DNA from: Granulicatella elegans ATCC 700633
GTDB taxonomy: Bacteria; Bacillota; Bacilli; Lactobacillales; Aerococcaceae
DNA length: 64,000 bases
Assembly (NCBI RefSeq): GCF_000162475.2
Contig: NZ_KI391971.1
Span: 889,929-953,928 of the forward strand
Reading direction: 5' to 3'
How positions within the stretch are numbered: the stretch's first letter is position 1; every line of letters starts with the position of its first letter. Under the pieces are notes generated by a model. It worked only from the letters and a program-made list of their open reading frames with translations. It did no database searches and was not told the DNA's origin. This document shows, piece after piece, positions 17,671 to 26,615 of this stretch. The translations under genes and the position numbers were made by a program.

Positions 17671-17820
17671 AAAAACAAGAATTACCATTCTACAGTGGCG
17701 GTGATAATCGGTCATGATTATCACTGAGGAAAATTTGAGACCAAGGCTAAAATTTTAGGCATGAGATCCGCAGCGGCTACTGCCGTCCTCACTGTAGCAA
17801 TGGTAATTCTTGCTTTTTTT
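17671..17820 (-). repeat. Structured repeat copy E6 (complete form)
   Basis: Reverse orientation. Outer stem AACAAGAATTACCATT..CTACAGTG with CACTGTAG..AATGGTAATTCTTG, then CTTTTTTT. P1b AGG/CCT, P2 base helix GGCA/TGCC with stem CCGC/GCGG, P3 AAAATTT/AAATTTT with one arm lacking the GAG, and P4 GTGATAATC/GATTATCAC. Confidence 0.85.
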
Positions 17821-17825
17821 GACGT

Positions 17826-17852
17826 AAAAAAAGAGCAGACATTGTCTACTCT
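17826..17852 (-). terminator. Terminator of yneF
   Basis: On the minus strand AGAGTAGAC and GTCTGCTCT form a hairpin followed by TTTTTT. Confidence 0.85.
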
Positions 17853-17861
17853 TCTACTCAA

Positions 17862-18095
17862 TTATTTTTTAGCATTTTTCTTTGCTTGTGCTTTCATTGA
17901 AGCAGCAATTTGACGAACTTTTTGTTCGGATGGTTTTTGACCCATTTGAGTCATCATACTACGAATCATACTTTCATCAAATGGAGGATTTTCTAGAAAG
18001 TAATTCATCATTGTTTTACGTGCGATAAAGAATCCACCGATTGCTCCTAAGATGGCAGCTACAACGACGATTAAAATCCATACACCTGTACTCAT
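17862..18095 (-). CDS. yneF: YneF family (UPF0154) membrane protein
   Basis: Small single-pass protein of 77 residues. The N-terminal helix (WILIVVVAAILGAIGGFFIARK) is followed by a conserved cytoplasmic part with NPPFDESMIRSMMTQMGQKPSEQKVRQI, typical of the UPF0154 family found across Firmicutes. Its function is not known. A purine-rich ribosome site lies upstream and a terminator downstream, so it is a single-gene unit. Confidence 0.9.
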   Translation of the reverse strand: MSTGVWILIVVVAAILGAIGGFFIARKTMMNYFLENPPFDESMIRSMMTQMGQKPSEQKVRQIAASMKAQAKKNAKK

Positions 18096-18214
18096 GCAAG
18101 TTCTCTCCCTTCATTGATCTACATTGCTATTGTACTAAATTATAACAATAATGAAAAGGCTTTTTGAAAATTTTGTAAAATTTGTACTTTTCTTCGTTTC
18201 TTTTACTGTATATT

Positions 18215-19177
18215 TTATAAGCCTTCTTCATCTATAATAATAGACATTTCCTCTGTATCCACCGTTACTTTTGCTCCAATAGTAATCGTAAATAATGGTT
18301 GTGTATGTGCAAAGTCTAAGTCGTACATCACCGGGATTTGTTTTAAGACTGGATATTTGTCTAATATATACAATAATAACTCTTCAGTCATACGGCATTC
18401 TTTTGGAAATCTTCCAATTAGTACTGCTTTTGGATTTGGATAAGCTTGTAGTAATGCTGCCAAATTTCTGTCAAATTCAAAATAGTCTCCATCTTCTGAT
18501 TTTTCAATAAAAAAGGCATACTCTTCTGGTTTTGGAGCATAAGGAGTTCCTCTTAATAATGAAAAGGTTGATAAGTTTCCACCGATTGCAGTTGCAGTAG
18601 CTTTACCGTGGTTGTATACTTTCCATTTTGTAGGTTGAAATGTCATTGATGCATCTGGTAAATACCATGCATTACTGCCCCATTTTTCACTTGGTGTTAA
18701 TTGATACTGAGTATTGCTTAATGCTTTCAGCCATGATGCTGTTTGGTATTCTTGTAGTTCCTTCATTTTAAAGCTTGAATAAGATGGTCCCATATACGTT
18801 AGCAATCCTGTTTTTGCATAAATCGTATTTAAAATAGCAGTCGTATCGGAATATCCGCAAATAATTTTAGGATGTTTCGTAATTAAATCATAGTTTAAAT
18901 ACGGAAGAAGTTCATTTGAATTAAATCCACCAATCGTTGCCAAAATGACATCTACTGTAGGATCCAAAAATGCATCATGTAAATCTTCAACACGACTCTG
19001 AATACTTGCAGAATCAAGTAAATCGTGTTCAAAATAATGCTTTGAATAGCTAACCTTAAATCCTAACTCTTCTAACGTTTCCTTAGCTGCCCTATTTGCT
19101 TCAAATCCTCCGACTCTTTCAATAGATGAAGACGGACTTAATACTCGAATATGCATTCCTTTTTGTAGTTTTTTCAT
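18215..19177 (-). CDS. LD-carboxypeptidase / MccF-like S66 serine peptidase
   Basis: S66-family peptidase of 320 residues. The nucleophile elbow is CGYSDTTAIL (S110), followed by YMGPSYSSF; the other catalytic residues are expected in IEKSEDGDYFEFDRNL (Glu) and DLDFAHTQP (His, about 291). Members either cleave the L,D-bond of muropeptides during cell-wall recycling or, as in MccF, release amino acids from microcin C-like peptides; sequence alone does not decide. No signal peptide is seen, so it is cytoplasmic. GAGGTG lies before the ATG, and the stop codon of the upstream gene is nine bases away. Confidence 0.88.
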   Translation of the reverse strand: MKKLQKGMHIRVLSPSSSIERVGGFEANRAAKETLEELGFKVSYSKHYFEHDLLDSASIQSRVEDLHDAFLDPTVDVILATIGGFNSNELLPYLNYDLITKHPKIICGYSDTTAILNTIYAKTGLLTYMGPSYSSFKMKELQEYQTASWLKALSNTQYQLTPSEKWGSNAWYLPDASMTFQPTKWKVYNHGKATATAIGGNLSTFSLLRGTPYAPKPEEYAFFIEKSEDGDYFEFDRNLAALLQAYPNPKAVLIGRFPKECRMTEELLLYILDKYPVLKQIPVMYDLDFAHTQPLFTITIGAKVTVDTEEMSIIIDEEGL

Positions 19178-19186
19178 ATCATCACC

Positions 19187-19753
19187 TCATTCTAATTCAA
19201 ACATTGGATAAATATTTGTCACATTTTCATCTCTTAAAAATGGTACAAGCCCTTGAATAATGTAACTTGGAAATACAGAAGGGTAAAACTTCCCTTGTTC
19301 TAACGCTTGAACAATCTGTAAGAAATCTTGCTCCGTATATGGTGGAACTAACATAAATGGTGGCATAATAAATTGGAAGTCATTTAAATCCACAAACATT
19401 GGATTATAAATTCTTGGGAAATCAACTTCAATGACTACGTAATCATCTGATAAGAATCTCTTCCATAATCCTTTGACTGCGTCTTTATGTTCTCTCATAT
19501 AAGTGACAAATTCTTCATAATCTTGGAAAAATGAAACACCTTTCTCCGTTCCTCTTGCAAAGGCAAATAACACTCCTTCTAATTCAATATCATTCAATCG
19601 ATTAAAGGAATCTGTTATAAACTCATATAACTCCGTCATTTCTTCATTCCCTTGTATATATTCACTTAATTGACGTTTCGGAATATACATCCCTGTTTCC
19701 TCAATTGCTTTTAAAATTGCTCTTTTTTGAATGGTCCAAAATTTATATGTCAT
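19187..19753 (-). CDS. Hypothetical protein, possibly DUF3841-like
   Basis: Soluble protein of 188 residues without a signal peptide or membrane segment. The opening TYKFWTIQ and closing NIYPMFELE look like the DUF3841 group, which has no known function, but I hold this only loosely. It is rich in aromatic residues (EVDFPRIYNPMFVDLNDF). It is preceded by GGAGA and lies directly upstream of the LD-carboxypeptidase gene, so the two are probably cotranscribed. Confidence 0.7.
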   Translation of the reverse strand: MTYKFWTIQKRAILKAIEETGMYIPKRQLSEYIQGNEEMTELYEFITDSFNRLNDIELEGVLFAFARGTEKGVSFFQDYEEFVTYMREHKDAVKGLWKRFLSDDYVVIEVDFPRIYNPMFVDLNDFQFIMPPFMLVPPYTEQDFLQIVQALEQGKFYPSVFPSYIIQGLVPFLRDENVTNIYPMFELE

Positions 19754-19825
19754 GTATTTCTCCTAATCTTCTGGGGTTTATTTTTTTCTGGAAACTAGCA
19801 GTTCATTGATAGTGTCAGTTTCACT

Positions 19826-20308
19826 TTACAACTGAATCACGTGCGGTTCATATCCAATCTCTTTTAAGAAGGTAAACAAATCTTCCGTATTAACAAAAAT
19901 CGTCTTCTCATTTGTATTTGGATGGAAGCACATTCGTTCTTCAGATACAATTTCTTGATCGAAATATACTTGAATATCTTTGTCTCTATTATTTAATAAG
20001 CCAAATGGAGATACAGTTCCTGGTAGGAGCATCATTTTATCATTTAACGTTTCAGCTGAAGCCATTTTGATTCGATTTTCTTCTACGATTTCTTTAAAAA
20101 CATCCATATCTAATCGTTTTGCATCATCTATAATGACTAAGTAAAAATTTCTCTTTTTCTTATTTGTTAAAAACATTGTCTTTGTACGAACACCTTCAAT
20201 TCCTTCAATAAAACGATCTGCTTGTTCTGTTGTTAGTACAGGTTCATGTTCTACAATTTGAAATGGAATGCCTAATTCATTTAATTGATCTACTACTTTT
20301 TGATACAT
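19826..20308 (-). CDS. prdX: Prolyl-tRNA editing protein (PrdX/ProX-type deacylase)
   Basis: YbaK/ProRS-editing-domain protein of 160 residues that hydrolyses mischarged tRNA(Pro), usually alanyl-tRNA(Pro). Typical features are QIVEHEPVLTTEQA, GVRTKTMFLTNKKKRNFYLVI with the conserved lysine, and LLPGTVSPFGLLNN followed by VYFDQEIV and FHPNTNEKTIFV. The length matches free-standing PrdX. It stands alone and is divergent from hemH. Confidence 0.88.
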   Translation of the reverse strand: MYQKVVDQLNELGIPFQIVEHEPVLTTEQADRFIEGIEGVRTKTMFLTNKKKRNFYLVIIDDAKRLDMDVFKEIVEENRIKMASAETLNDKMMLLPGTVSPFGLLNNRDKDIQVYFDQEIVSEERMCFHPNTNEKTIFVNTEDLFTFLKEIGYEPHVIQL

Positions 20309-20437
20309 AGAAACCCCCCCTTATCATTTGTTTTCTTTATTATAAACTCTTCGTATACTGCTTTTCAATGTATACTACTATGCAGATGAGCTAAATCATG
20401 TTATGATGATAAAAAATTCACATAGGAAAGTGGTTAT

Positions 20438-21535
20438 ATGACAAAAAAAGCAATTTTACTTATGACATTTGGTACACCTGAAGGATATACTTTTGAAGAT
20501 ATCGCAAGATTTTTTACAAATATTCGACGTGGTGTTCGGCCAACGGATCAAGAAATCCAACACTTGTATGACAACTACCAAAAAATTGGCGGAAGTCCTC
20601 TACAAGAAATTTCGAAACAGCAAGCCGCAAAATTACAAGAACGCCTACAAGGAGAATATACGGTTTATTTTGCTAATAAATTCTCCTCTCCATTCATTCC
20701 AGAAGTCGTTAAACAAATGGAACAAGACGGAATCGAAGAATGCCTTGGCTTAGCTCTTGAACCCCATTACTCTTACTACTCCATTTATGGATATGAGAAA
20801 TTCATCGAAAGTAAAACCATTCGTTTCCACATGGTAAAAGATTGGTATCATAATCCAAACTTACTACAATTTTGGGAAAATGAAATCAAAAAGATTTTAA
20901 CCGAAGACGTTAAAGAAGACAGCTTTAAAGTCGTCTTCTCAGCACATAGCGTACCCGTTATTGCATTGGAATTCGAAGATCCTTATATCGACCAAATTTA
21001 TAAGAATGGACAAATCATTGCAGAAAGATTGGGCTTGGAAAAACATCAGTACACTCATACATGGCAAAGCGAAAGTGATATTGGACTACCATGGATGAAA
21101 CCAGACGTTCTAGAATACTTAAGAGAACAAACGGAACACCCTGAACATTATATCTTCATTCCAATTAGCTTTATTAGCGAACATATCGAAGTTTTATACG
21201 ACAATGATATCGAATGTAAGGACTTATGCGATGAGTTTGGCGTACATTATCACAGACCACCAATGCCAGATACTCATCCACTCTTAGTAGAAGCCTTATA
21301 CGAAACTGTTCGAGCTCACGAAACAGAAAGTTTCACTCTTAAAACACATGAAGAAGAAACACTGGATGAAATGTTACCACCAGAAACATCAAAAGACATT
21401 CTAGAACAAGAATCTGATATTCAAATGCCGGAATTTGTAAAGAAATTAATCGCTAAAAAAGGCAGAGAGAATGTTAAAATGCCTGAGTTCGTCAAACGTA
21501 TGTTAGAACAACGTGCAAAACAGAAAAAACAATAA
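20438..21535 (+). CDS. hemH: Ferrochelatase (coproporphyrin III type) with extra C-terminal tail
   Basis: Inserts iron into a porphyrin, 365 residues. The catalytic histidine is H170 in FSAHSVPV, and the conserved glutamate is E248 in [21 protein letters not shown] and THTWQSE are also typical. Firmicute enzymes usually have about 310 residues; this one has a charged tail of about 65 residues holding two copies of MPEFVK (330-335 and 348-353). No other heme genes are in the window, so it may act on imported or exogenous porphyrin. AGGAAAG precedes the ATG and a strong terminator follows. Confidence 0.92.
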   Translation: MTKKAILLMTFGTPEGYTFEDIARFFTNIRRGVRPTDQEIQHLYDNYQKIGGSPLQEISKQQAAKLQERLQGEYTVYFANKFSSPFIPEVVKQMEQDGIEECLGLALEPHYSYYSIYGYEKFIESKTIRFHMVKDWYHNPNLLQFWENEIKKILTEDVKEDSFKVVFSAHSVPVIALEFEDPYIDQIYKNGQIIAERLGLEKHQYTHTWQSESDIGLPWMKPDVLEYLREQTEHPEHYIFIPISFISEHIEVLYDNDIECKDLCDEFGVHYHRPPMPDTHPLLVEALYETVRAHETESFTLKTHEEETLDEMLPPETSKDILEQESDIQMPEFVKKLIAKKGRENVKMPEFVKRMLEQRAKQKKQ

Positions 21536-21544
21536 GACATAAAG

Positions 21545-21590
21545 AACCCTGCACCCAAAACTCTATACTTTTGGGTGCAGGGTTTCATCA
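21545..21590 (+). terminator. Strong terminator of hemH
   Basis: Perfect 16-bp stem (AACCCTGCACCCAAAA at 21545-21560 with its complement at 21569-21584) around an eight-base loop, then TC. It could also serve the opposite strand. Confidence 0.85.
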
Positions 21591-21603
21591 TTTATATGAT
21601 TAT

Positions 21604-21972
21604 CTATCCCTCGAATTCAATACCTTTTAATCGTAAATTCTCGATACATTCCTGAAGATATGCTTCATTATGTTCTTTATAAATTGGGGTGCTTATCTCT
21701 ATTTCCTCAAGATTAACGTAACTTTCTGCAATCTTCCCACGATAATTCTTATCTCGCCACTCAGTTGCTACTTTGTAGCCTCTACTACTCATCTCATCCA
21801 TAATCAATGTATGATAACAAAATAGATGATAAGGAGAATATAAAAATACATAATCGACTGTTTTATGTTTTTTATTCCATCCATTTCCCCTAAGTGCACA
21901 ACATTCTCTATGCTGCCCTAACAATTGATTCTTAGGTAATTTTGGTATCATTTGCTCATGCCATAATCTCAT
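21604..21972 (-). CDS. Pyrimidine-dimer DNA glycosylase-like protein (Pyr_excise / TIGR02328)
   Basis: Small protein of 122 residues starting MRLWHEQMIPKLPKNQLLGQ, then HRECCALRGNGWNKKH, YVFLYSPYHLFCYH, EMSSRGYKV and NYRGK. This matches the conserved group I know as TIGR02328, related to T4 endonuclease V (DenV), where QHLMAEYRE and FRGDY occupy equivalent places. T4 enzyme uses its N-terminal amine for catalysis; whether that holds here is untested. Its start overlaps the end of the YbgA-like gene by 17 bases, so the two are translationally coupled and may act together on UV damage. Confidence 0.75.
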   Translation of the reverse strand: MRLWHEQMIPKLPKNQLLGQHRECCALRGNGWNKKHKTVDYVFLYSPYHLFCYHTLIMDEMSSRGYKVATEWRDKNYRGKIAESYVNLEEIEISTPIYKEHNEAYLQECIENLRLKGIEFEG

Positions 21973-22360
21973 CTTGTTCTCCTGTTATTAACGTTGATTG
22001 TTGTAAATAGTGATTGGGGTATTTCTCTAATAAAGTATGGATATAATGAATGATAGAACTTTGATCACTTACTCCAGTTCTATACTCCTCCAGTAAACGA
22101 AACAATTCATCTTTTTCGACTTTTTCAGCTGTATGTTTAAAATAGCCCCATACATGGAGAATCGCATTATGAAAATCTTTTTTACTTTCTTTTAGCTCAT
22201 TTACTTTATTGATTTTTTGAAGTAACACTTCTAACTCTACTTCTGTTTCTTTTAAATATTCTCTGATTTCCAAATAAACTTTATAAGATTTACTTAATAC
22301 GTAATATTTATTTCTTGCCCATATCTGTTCACATTGCTTTCGGATAGGTTTTTGATTCAC
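21956..22360 (-). CDS. YbgA-like (DUF1722) protein
   Basis: Helical protein of 134 residues resembling DUF1722: WARNKYYVLSKSYKVYLEI corresponds to the family HKYLLMAHS-like region, then FHNAILHVWGYFKH, LLEEYRTGVSD and YLQQSTLI. I chose the GTG at 22360 because AAGGAG lies seven bases upstream; a longer frame from 22384 has no ribosome site. In E. coli ybgA is adjacent to the photolyase gene, and here the partner is a pyrimidine-dimer-glycosylase-like gene, so a role in UV repair is inferred from context only. Confidence 0.75.
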   Translation of the reverse strand: MNQKPIRKQCEQIWARNKYYVLSKSYKVYLEIREYLKETEVELEVLLQKINKVNELKESKKDFHNAILHVWGYFKHTAEKVEKDELFRLLEEYRTGVSDQSSIIHYIHTLLEKYPNHYLQQSTLITGEQDEIMA

Positions 22361-22488
22361 TTTACAACTCCTTTCAAACACCAAAAAATTAAATAGTAGT
22401 TATCTTCTTGCATCATTATAGCATTGAAGGTCTAATTCAGGAAATTTATGAACTTTTTTATATAATTATTTCTGATTTAACAAAAATA

Positions 22489-22526
22489 CTCGCCTGATTG
22501 TATGTATGATGCTACGATTGGGCGAG
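22489..22526 (-). terminator. Probable terminator of the GIY-YIG gene
   Basis: CTCGCC and GGCGAG arms enclose a 26-base loop. On the minus strand the hairpin is followed by TATTTTTG. Confidence 0.6.
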
Positions 22527-22549
22527 GGTGGATATTCTTTGTAGTAATA

Positions 22550-23437
22550 CTAGGATTCTAAATTTTCTAATTCTTTAAGAGTCATTCCATTTTCATCTCT
22601 CCAGTCTACTCTTCCATTTGTTTGCATTCCTAATACAAATGCTGCTGCATAGGACGGACTGTTAAATAATAATTTTTTAGTCAATTTTCCATTGAAGATT
22701 TCTTTATTTGCTTTACATTTAGTTCTCAGTTCTTTAATTGCTAGTGGTATAGCTTCAGAATCAATTTCTTCAATCATACTATCTTTTAAAACAACAAAAC
22801 CTTCATTAGTTCTAATACAGGATGCTTGAATTAATTTCTGAGATTTTTTACTTTTTCTTGAAAGATAGAATTTAGCTTTTATTATATCTTCTACAATAAT
22901 TTTCTCTTTTGAAGTAAGGAATGGAATAAATACTTTATAGCCTAAAACTCCTAATACCATCTTTGAATATTCAATAAACTCTTCAAGTTCAGATTCTTTT
23001 TCTTCTGTAACATTACCAATATTTGGTTCATTTCCATTTCTAACTTTATATCTACCAGTTTCTAATGCGATATTCGTAAATCTATTTTCAAGATAACTTA
23101 TCTCCGTTGGTCCAAAAGAATTATTTTGAGTTGTTAAAATAACTACTTCACTAAAATATTTATTGTCTTTTAAATGTTCTAACACACGAAACAGAACACC
23201 TTCTCCATTTTTTCGAGTAGTTGCTTGTCCAATATAGACTTCATCCTCACCGTTTTCATTCTTATCTATTAGCAAATAAACGCCACTTTGCTTTAAATCT
23301 TGGCGTTCTTTGGATTTTTCTAAATAAAATCGTGGAATTTTATAAGCTAAACCAGTCCAATTAGAAAGTGTACATTTAATTCTTCCTGTTACTTCTCCAT
23401 CAATTAGAAAAAGATTAAAATTCTTCCCTAAGTTCAT
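22550..23437 (-). CDS. GIY-YIG nuclease-family protein with C-terminal DUF4357
   Basis: Protein of about 295 residues. SGVYLLID and VYIGQATTR form the GIY-YIG motif pair (about residues 50-75), followed by RVLEHL and TEISYLENRF, where the glutamate would bind metal. The C-terminus (FNSPSYAAAFVLGMQTNGRVDWRDENG) is a DUF4357-type module. Such proteins appear in mobile and defence regions; the substrate is unknown. The start is uncertain: the ATG at 23437 is ten bases after AAAGGA, but TTG codons lie closer. It lies about 100 bases downstream of a second putative nuclease gene on the same strand. Confidence 0.82.
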   Translation of the reverse strand: MNLGKNFNLFLIDGEVTGRIKCTLSNWTGLAYKIPRFYLEKSKERQDLKQSGVYLLIDKNENGEDEVYIGQATTRKNGEGVLFRVLEHLKDNKYFSEVVILTTQNNSFGPTEISYLENRFTNIALETGRYKVRNGNEPNIGNVTEEKESELEEFIEYSKMVLGVLGYKVFIPFLTSKEKIIVEDIIKAKFYLSRKSKKSQKLIQASCIRTNEGFVVLKDSMIEEIDSEAIPLAIKELRTKCKANKEIFNGKLTKKLLFNSPSYAAAFVLGMQTNGRVDWRDENGMTLKELENLES

Positions 23438-23544
23438 CTTCAACAAGTCCTTTATCGTTTATTTTTTTCCATATCTATTTCCACTAACTTAATAAATATT
23501 TCTAACATCTTCGAAAACTTATCATTTTCTACAATAATTTCTTC

Positions 23545-24672
23545 CTACTCTCCAAACGTCAAACCGTTCTTAATCTTCTCTTCCGCAATTCTCATTTGCT
23601 TTATTAACTCATCAATAATGGCATCATAGCTAAAGTCCTCTATTTTCCAATATTGATAACAATGGCAATATTTAGCTGTAATATTCCCATACTTACAATA
23701 ATTGTTTCTCATTTTAGAAGTGCGACCTTGTTTTGAGATTTTTTCTGCAAAATTTCTCTTGAAGTAATCGCAATCGTATAGTTTTTCAATCACTACTTTT
23801 TCATGATAATTGCCTTCTTGCGAAGCCCCTCCATAAATTCTGAATTGGTCTCCTTCTATCTGTACGCCAATCATTCCAATTTCTTTTGTTGGATCTCCAT
23901 CGATTCTTTGAGAGAACACGATACTGAGGGTTGGTTTCTTATGGTTGAAGCTGAGTCCGCAAACTGGTTTTACCCAATCTTTATACGCTTCAAAAGTTAG
24001 TCGTTTATTAATTTCTTCCATAAATTCTGACCCTTTTAGTTTTACATAAATATCAGAATAACGGATTTTTTCTAAGTCTTTATCTCCAATGATATATTTG
24101 CCTTTATTTTGCTCCATTTTGCTTTGGAATAAGTCATAGAGTACTTCGATATCTTCCGCATATTGTTGGATATAGTCTGCAAAATCCATTGTTGCATGTA
24201 CTTCTTGGATATTCATGATTCGTTTAGCAATTTCATGGTAACTTAAGAATAACCATTTTCCTAATTCTTGGATATCTAGTGATGCATATAATCCTGTCAG
24301 AATTCCTGTAATCGATAAGTCTTGTTTTCCTAATTCTTCTTCATATCTCATCAATTGTTCTTTTGTTGGAATGGACTTAATTTTATTTTCAATAATCAGT
24401 ACTTCTGTTTCATTGGCTTTATTTTTATAAGTAATCGTTAAATCCACATGTTTCTTTTCTCGTTCGACTGAGATGAATGTACATCCGTTTTGATAAAAAT
24501 CAGGGATAAATACTTCGATAAATGGATGTTTTCCTTCGACTTCTTGTTCTAGTATCCATGCCCAAAAATTAGAATGAGATAATTCCTTCCCACTTAAGGA
24601 GATGGCAAATAATGGGGAACGATTGAGTCGTTGTAATTGTTCTTCTATGATACTTGTTGTTTTCTTTTTCAT
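23545..24672 (-). CDS. PD-(D/E)XK nuclease superfamily protein (PDDEXK_4-like)
   Basis: Protein of 375 residues. ELSHSNFWAWILE, SVEREKKHVDLTI and VLIIENKIKSIPTKEQLMRYEEEL match the PDDEXK_4 pattern, with D in HVDL and E-x-K in IENK as the catalytic core. The C-terminal half is not recognisable. The partner domain or gene is not evident; family members are common in phage-defence neighbourhoods. A ribosome site (AAAGGA) precedes the ATG. Base composition is similar to its neighbours. Confidence 0.8.
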   Translation of the reverse strand: MKKKTTSIIEEQLQRLNRSPLFAISLSGKELSHSNFWAWILEQEVEGKHPFIEVFIPDFYQNGCTFISVEREKKHVDLTITYKNKANETEVLIIENKIKSIPTKEQLMRYEEELGKQDLSITGILTGLYASLDIQELGKWLFLSYHEIAKRIMNIQEVHATMDFADYIQQYAEDIEVLYDLFQSKMEQNKGKYIIGDKDLEKIRYSDIYVKLKGSEFMEEINKRLTFEAYKDWVKPVCGLSFNHKKPTLSIVFSQRIDGDPTKEIGMIGVQIEGDQFRIYGGASQEGNYHEKVVIEKLYDCDYFKRNFAEKISKQGRTSKMRNNYCKYGNITAKYCHCYQYWKIEDFSYDAIIDELIKQMRIAEEKIKNGLTFGE

Positions 24673-24913
24673 GTCATTATCCTTTAACTGTTGTTAGTAC
24701 CTTAACGTTAACATAGTCAATGTTCAATTTCAATGAATGATGCAAAGACTAGTTGCCAGTAATATTTCTTATTTTCACCTTTTTGAGTGATGTCAAAGTA
24801 TGGTTTATAGTTATTATTCAATTAGTACTACAACTTTCCCAAATTTCTTCTGTGCATCTTCCGACTATTTACGATACAATAAACCTGAAAATACGAATAA
24901 AGGTAGTGATAAT

Positions 24914-25102
24914 ATGAAAATAGAAGAATTTGATACTGTTCTTTTAAAAGATGGACAAACTGCAGCAATTGTAGATAAATTAAGCGAAGATACGTTTATA
25001 GCTGACATTGGAGACTCTCCTGAAGACTGGGATACGGTTACTATTACAATCGATGAAATTGAAAAAGTAGTTTATAGAAATGAAAAATCTATTGATAGGT
25101 GA
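24914..25102 (+). CDS. Small DUF4926-like protein
   Basis: Acidic protein of 62 residues (MKIEEFDTVLLKDGQTAAIV, then DIGDSPEDWDTVTITIDEIEKV). The pattern of a small beta barrel with a PEDW turn resembles DUF4926 or related small proteins near toxin genes. I chose the ATG at 24914 with AAAGGTAG upstream; the longer frame from 24800 has no ribosome site. The next gene starts within its stop codon, so the two are coupled. The 24673-24913 gap shows no other feature. Confidence 0.7.
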   Translation: MKIEEFDTVLLKDGQTAAIVDKLSEDTFIADIGDSPEDWDTVTITIDEIEKVVYRNEKSIDR

Positions 25103-25320
25103 TATTGATTTTGAATAAGAGTCTAAAAGAGAATTTAATAATCATTAATGGTGACGAATATGTACATTGTCCAGTATGCGGAACTATTACTGCGGTATAT
25201 GATATATGTGATACGTGCCAATGGCAGAATACTGGTGAAACAAATATTGATGGAGGTCCTAATATTATGAGTTTAGCGGAAGCTAAAGAAGCATACGCAA
25301 AAGGCTTACCGATAACATAA
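25099..25320 (+). CDS. Small cysteine-rich CPCC-like protein
   Basis: Protein of about 73 residues with two cysteine pairs, CPVCGTI and ICDTCQWQ, probably one zinc site, followed by GGPNIMSLAEAKEAYAKG. This order is like the CPCC cysteine-rich family (PF14206), although here the first pair is CPVC rather than CPCC. The start is uncertain: GTG at 25099 overlaps the preceding TGA, while TTG at 25111 is eight bases after AGGTGA. No function is known for the family. Confidence 0.7.
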   Translation: MILILNKSLKENLIIINGDEYVHCPVCGTITAVYDICDTCQWQNTGETNIDGGPNIMSLAEAKEAYAKGLPIT

Positions 25321-25354
25321 ACAAGCCCCTAGTTGATTCTAGGAGCTTGTTTTA
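25321..25354 (+). terminator. Terminator after the CPCC-like gene
   Basis: ACAAGCCCCTAG and CTAGGAGCTTGT pair around six bases, followed by TTTTA. A near copy with the same arms is at 27305-27342. Confidence 0.85.
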
Positions 25355-25443
25355 TATACAATCCATTTTTATTTAACAGTATTAACCTTTATTGTTACCA
25401 ATAGTATTAGTATGATTTATTTTGTTTCATCTTTTCTTTCAAT

Positions 25444-25746
25444 CTAAAATACCCATAAATTAAATATTAAAACTAAATGAAGCAGCAATCTAATAATATG
25501 ATGCGACATATGTACTTTCTTAAGACTTTCCTTTCTATCCACAAAAAACATGAACGAAATCAATAACAACAAACAGGAAATTACTACTTTAATAATGATA
25601 TTCGTATAAAAGAGATGAATCCCTGCAAAGAATGTTAACAATACAACTAGTAGAATTGAAGGAATAGATATTCCTAACTCATTTTTATAAGCAAAAAATG
25701 CTAACATACATAACATTAAACTGTAGACAAAAAGTGTGATGTTCAT
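25444..25746 (-). CDS. Hypothetical four-helix membrane protein
   Basis: Protein of 100 residues made almost wholly of hydrophobic segments (about residues 2-18, 26-45, 50-68 and 84-99), with charged DRKESLKK between the third and fourth. I do not recognise it. It lies 26 bases downstream of the AbiEii gene on the same strand, so it may be cotranscribed with that module. The ribosome site AGGAGG is clear upstream of the ATG. Confidence 0.65.
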   Translation of the reverse strand: MNITLFVYSLMLCMLAFFAYKNELGISIPSILLVVLLTFFAGIHLFYTNIIIKVVISCLLLLISFMFFVDRKESLKKVHMSHHIIRLLLHLVLIFNLWVF

Positions 25747-25772
25747 AACTACTTACCTCCTTATTTTCTCAA

Positions 25773-26615
25773 TTAATATTTTTCAAGAATAGAACCAATT
25801 TCCTCATAGATAGAAATTGTATCATCGAACGAAATCTCATTAGCATATGGATTATTTTGAATATATTTATCCCACAAATTCTTAAGAGAATTGCTTTGAT
25901 AAAATAATTTTACTATCTCTTTATATTGTAATACTAAAGAAAAAGAGTTTCTTTGCTGACTAGTCAGTGTTATAGCTTCCTTGAGTACATTTCTATCAAT
26001 CTTACTTTTATAGAGTTTATATAACATATACAAATCATAAAAATCTCTGGCTCTTGTGGTTGTAATATTTCTACTTGAAATTGTTTCGAATTTTTCAGCA
26101 ATAATAGTTTCAATTGTATATGTTAAAATTGAAATACTACCTTCCTCTAAAATTTTCTCATAAGAATATTGTATTTCTTTCGGAGTAATAATATCTCCAG
26201 TTGTTATATCAATATTTAAATTTGCATTAATTTTTCCGTATCTACATGATATTGTAGCACAAAAATCTTCATACAAATCTTCTTTTCTAATACGTTCTAA
26301 TTTTATTAAACGATATACAATATCTGCATCAATAGTTATTTCTAGTATTTCGTAAAGAATTTTTGAAATATTCTCTTCATTTATTGGAAGTCCTCTAATA
26401 GTTGTATCCATATCTAGTGTACTTCTCATTTCAACGCCTATTAATGAAGAAATTAACAAACCTCCTTTCAAAATAATATGATTCTTGTATTTAGATTTAG
26501 AAATTTTCTCAAGTATCCCTTCAAACAGACACATTTGTAGTAAAGAATTTGCATTTACACCAGTTTTCTTAGTTATATTTCTTATTGCTCCTTTAATTTG
26601 TTCTGATGTCTTCAT
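25773..26615 (-). CDS. abiEii: AbiEii/AbiGii-type nucleotidyltransferase toxin
   Basis: Toxin of a type IV abortive-infection system, 280 residues. The nucleotidyltransferase signature is ILKGGLLISSLIG followed by RSTLDMDTTIRG; the later TIETIIAEKFETISSR and RARDFYDLYMLYKL are also typical of the DUF1814/AbiEii family. Known members (for example MenT3) transfer nucleotides to tRNA ends. The start codon overlaps the end of abiEi by four bases. It looks intact. Confidence 0.9.
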   Translation of the reverse strand: MKTSEQIKGAIRNITKKTGVNANSLLQMCLFEGILEKISKSKYKNHIILKGGLLISSLIGVEMRSTLDMDTTIRGLPINEENISKILYEILEITIDADIVYRLIKLERIRKEDLYEDFCATISCRYGKINANLNIDITTGDIITPKEIQYSYEKILEEGSISILTYTIETIIAEKFETISSRNITTTRARDFYDLYMLYKLYKSKIDRNVLKEAITLTSQQRNSFSLVLQYKEIVKLFYQSNSLKNLWDKYIQNNPYANEISFDDTISIYEEIGSILEKY

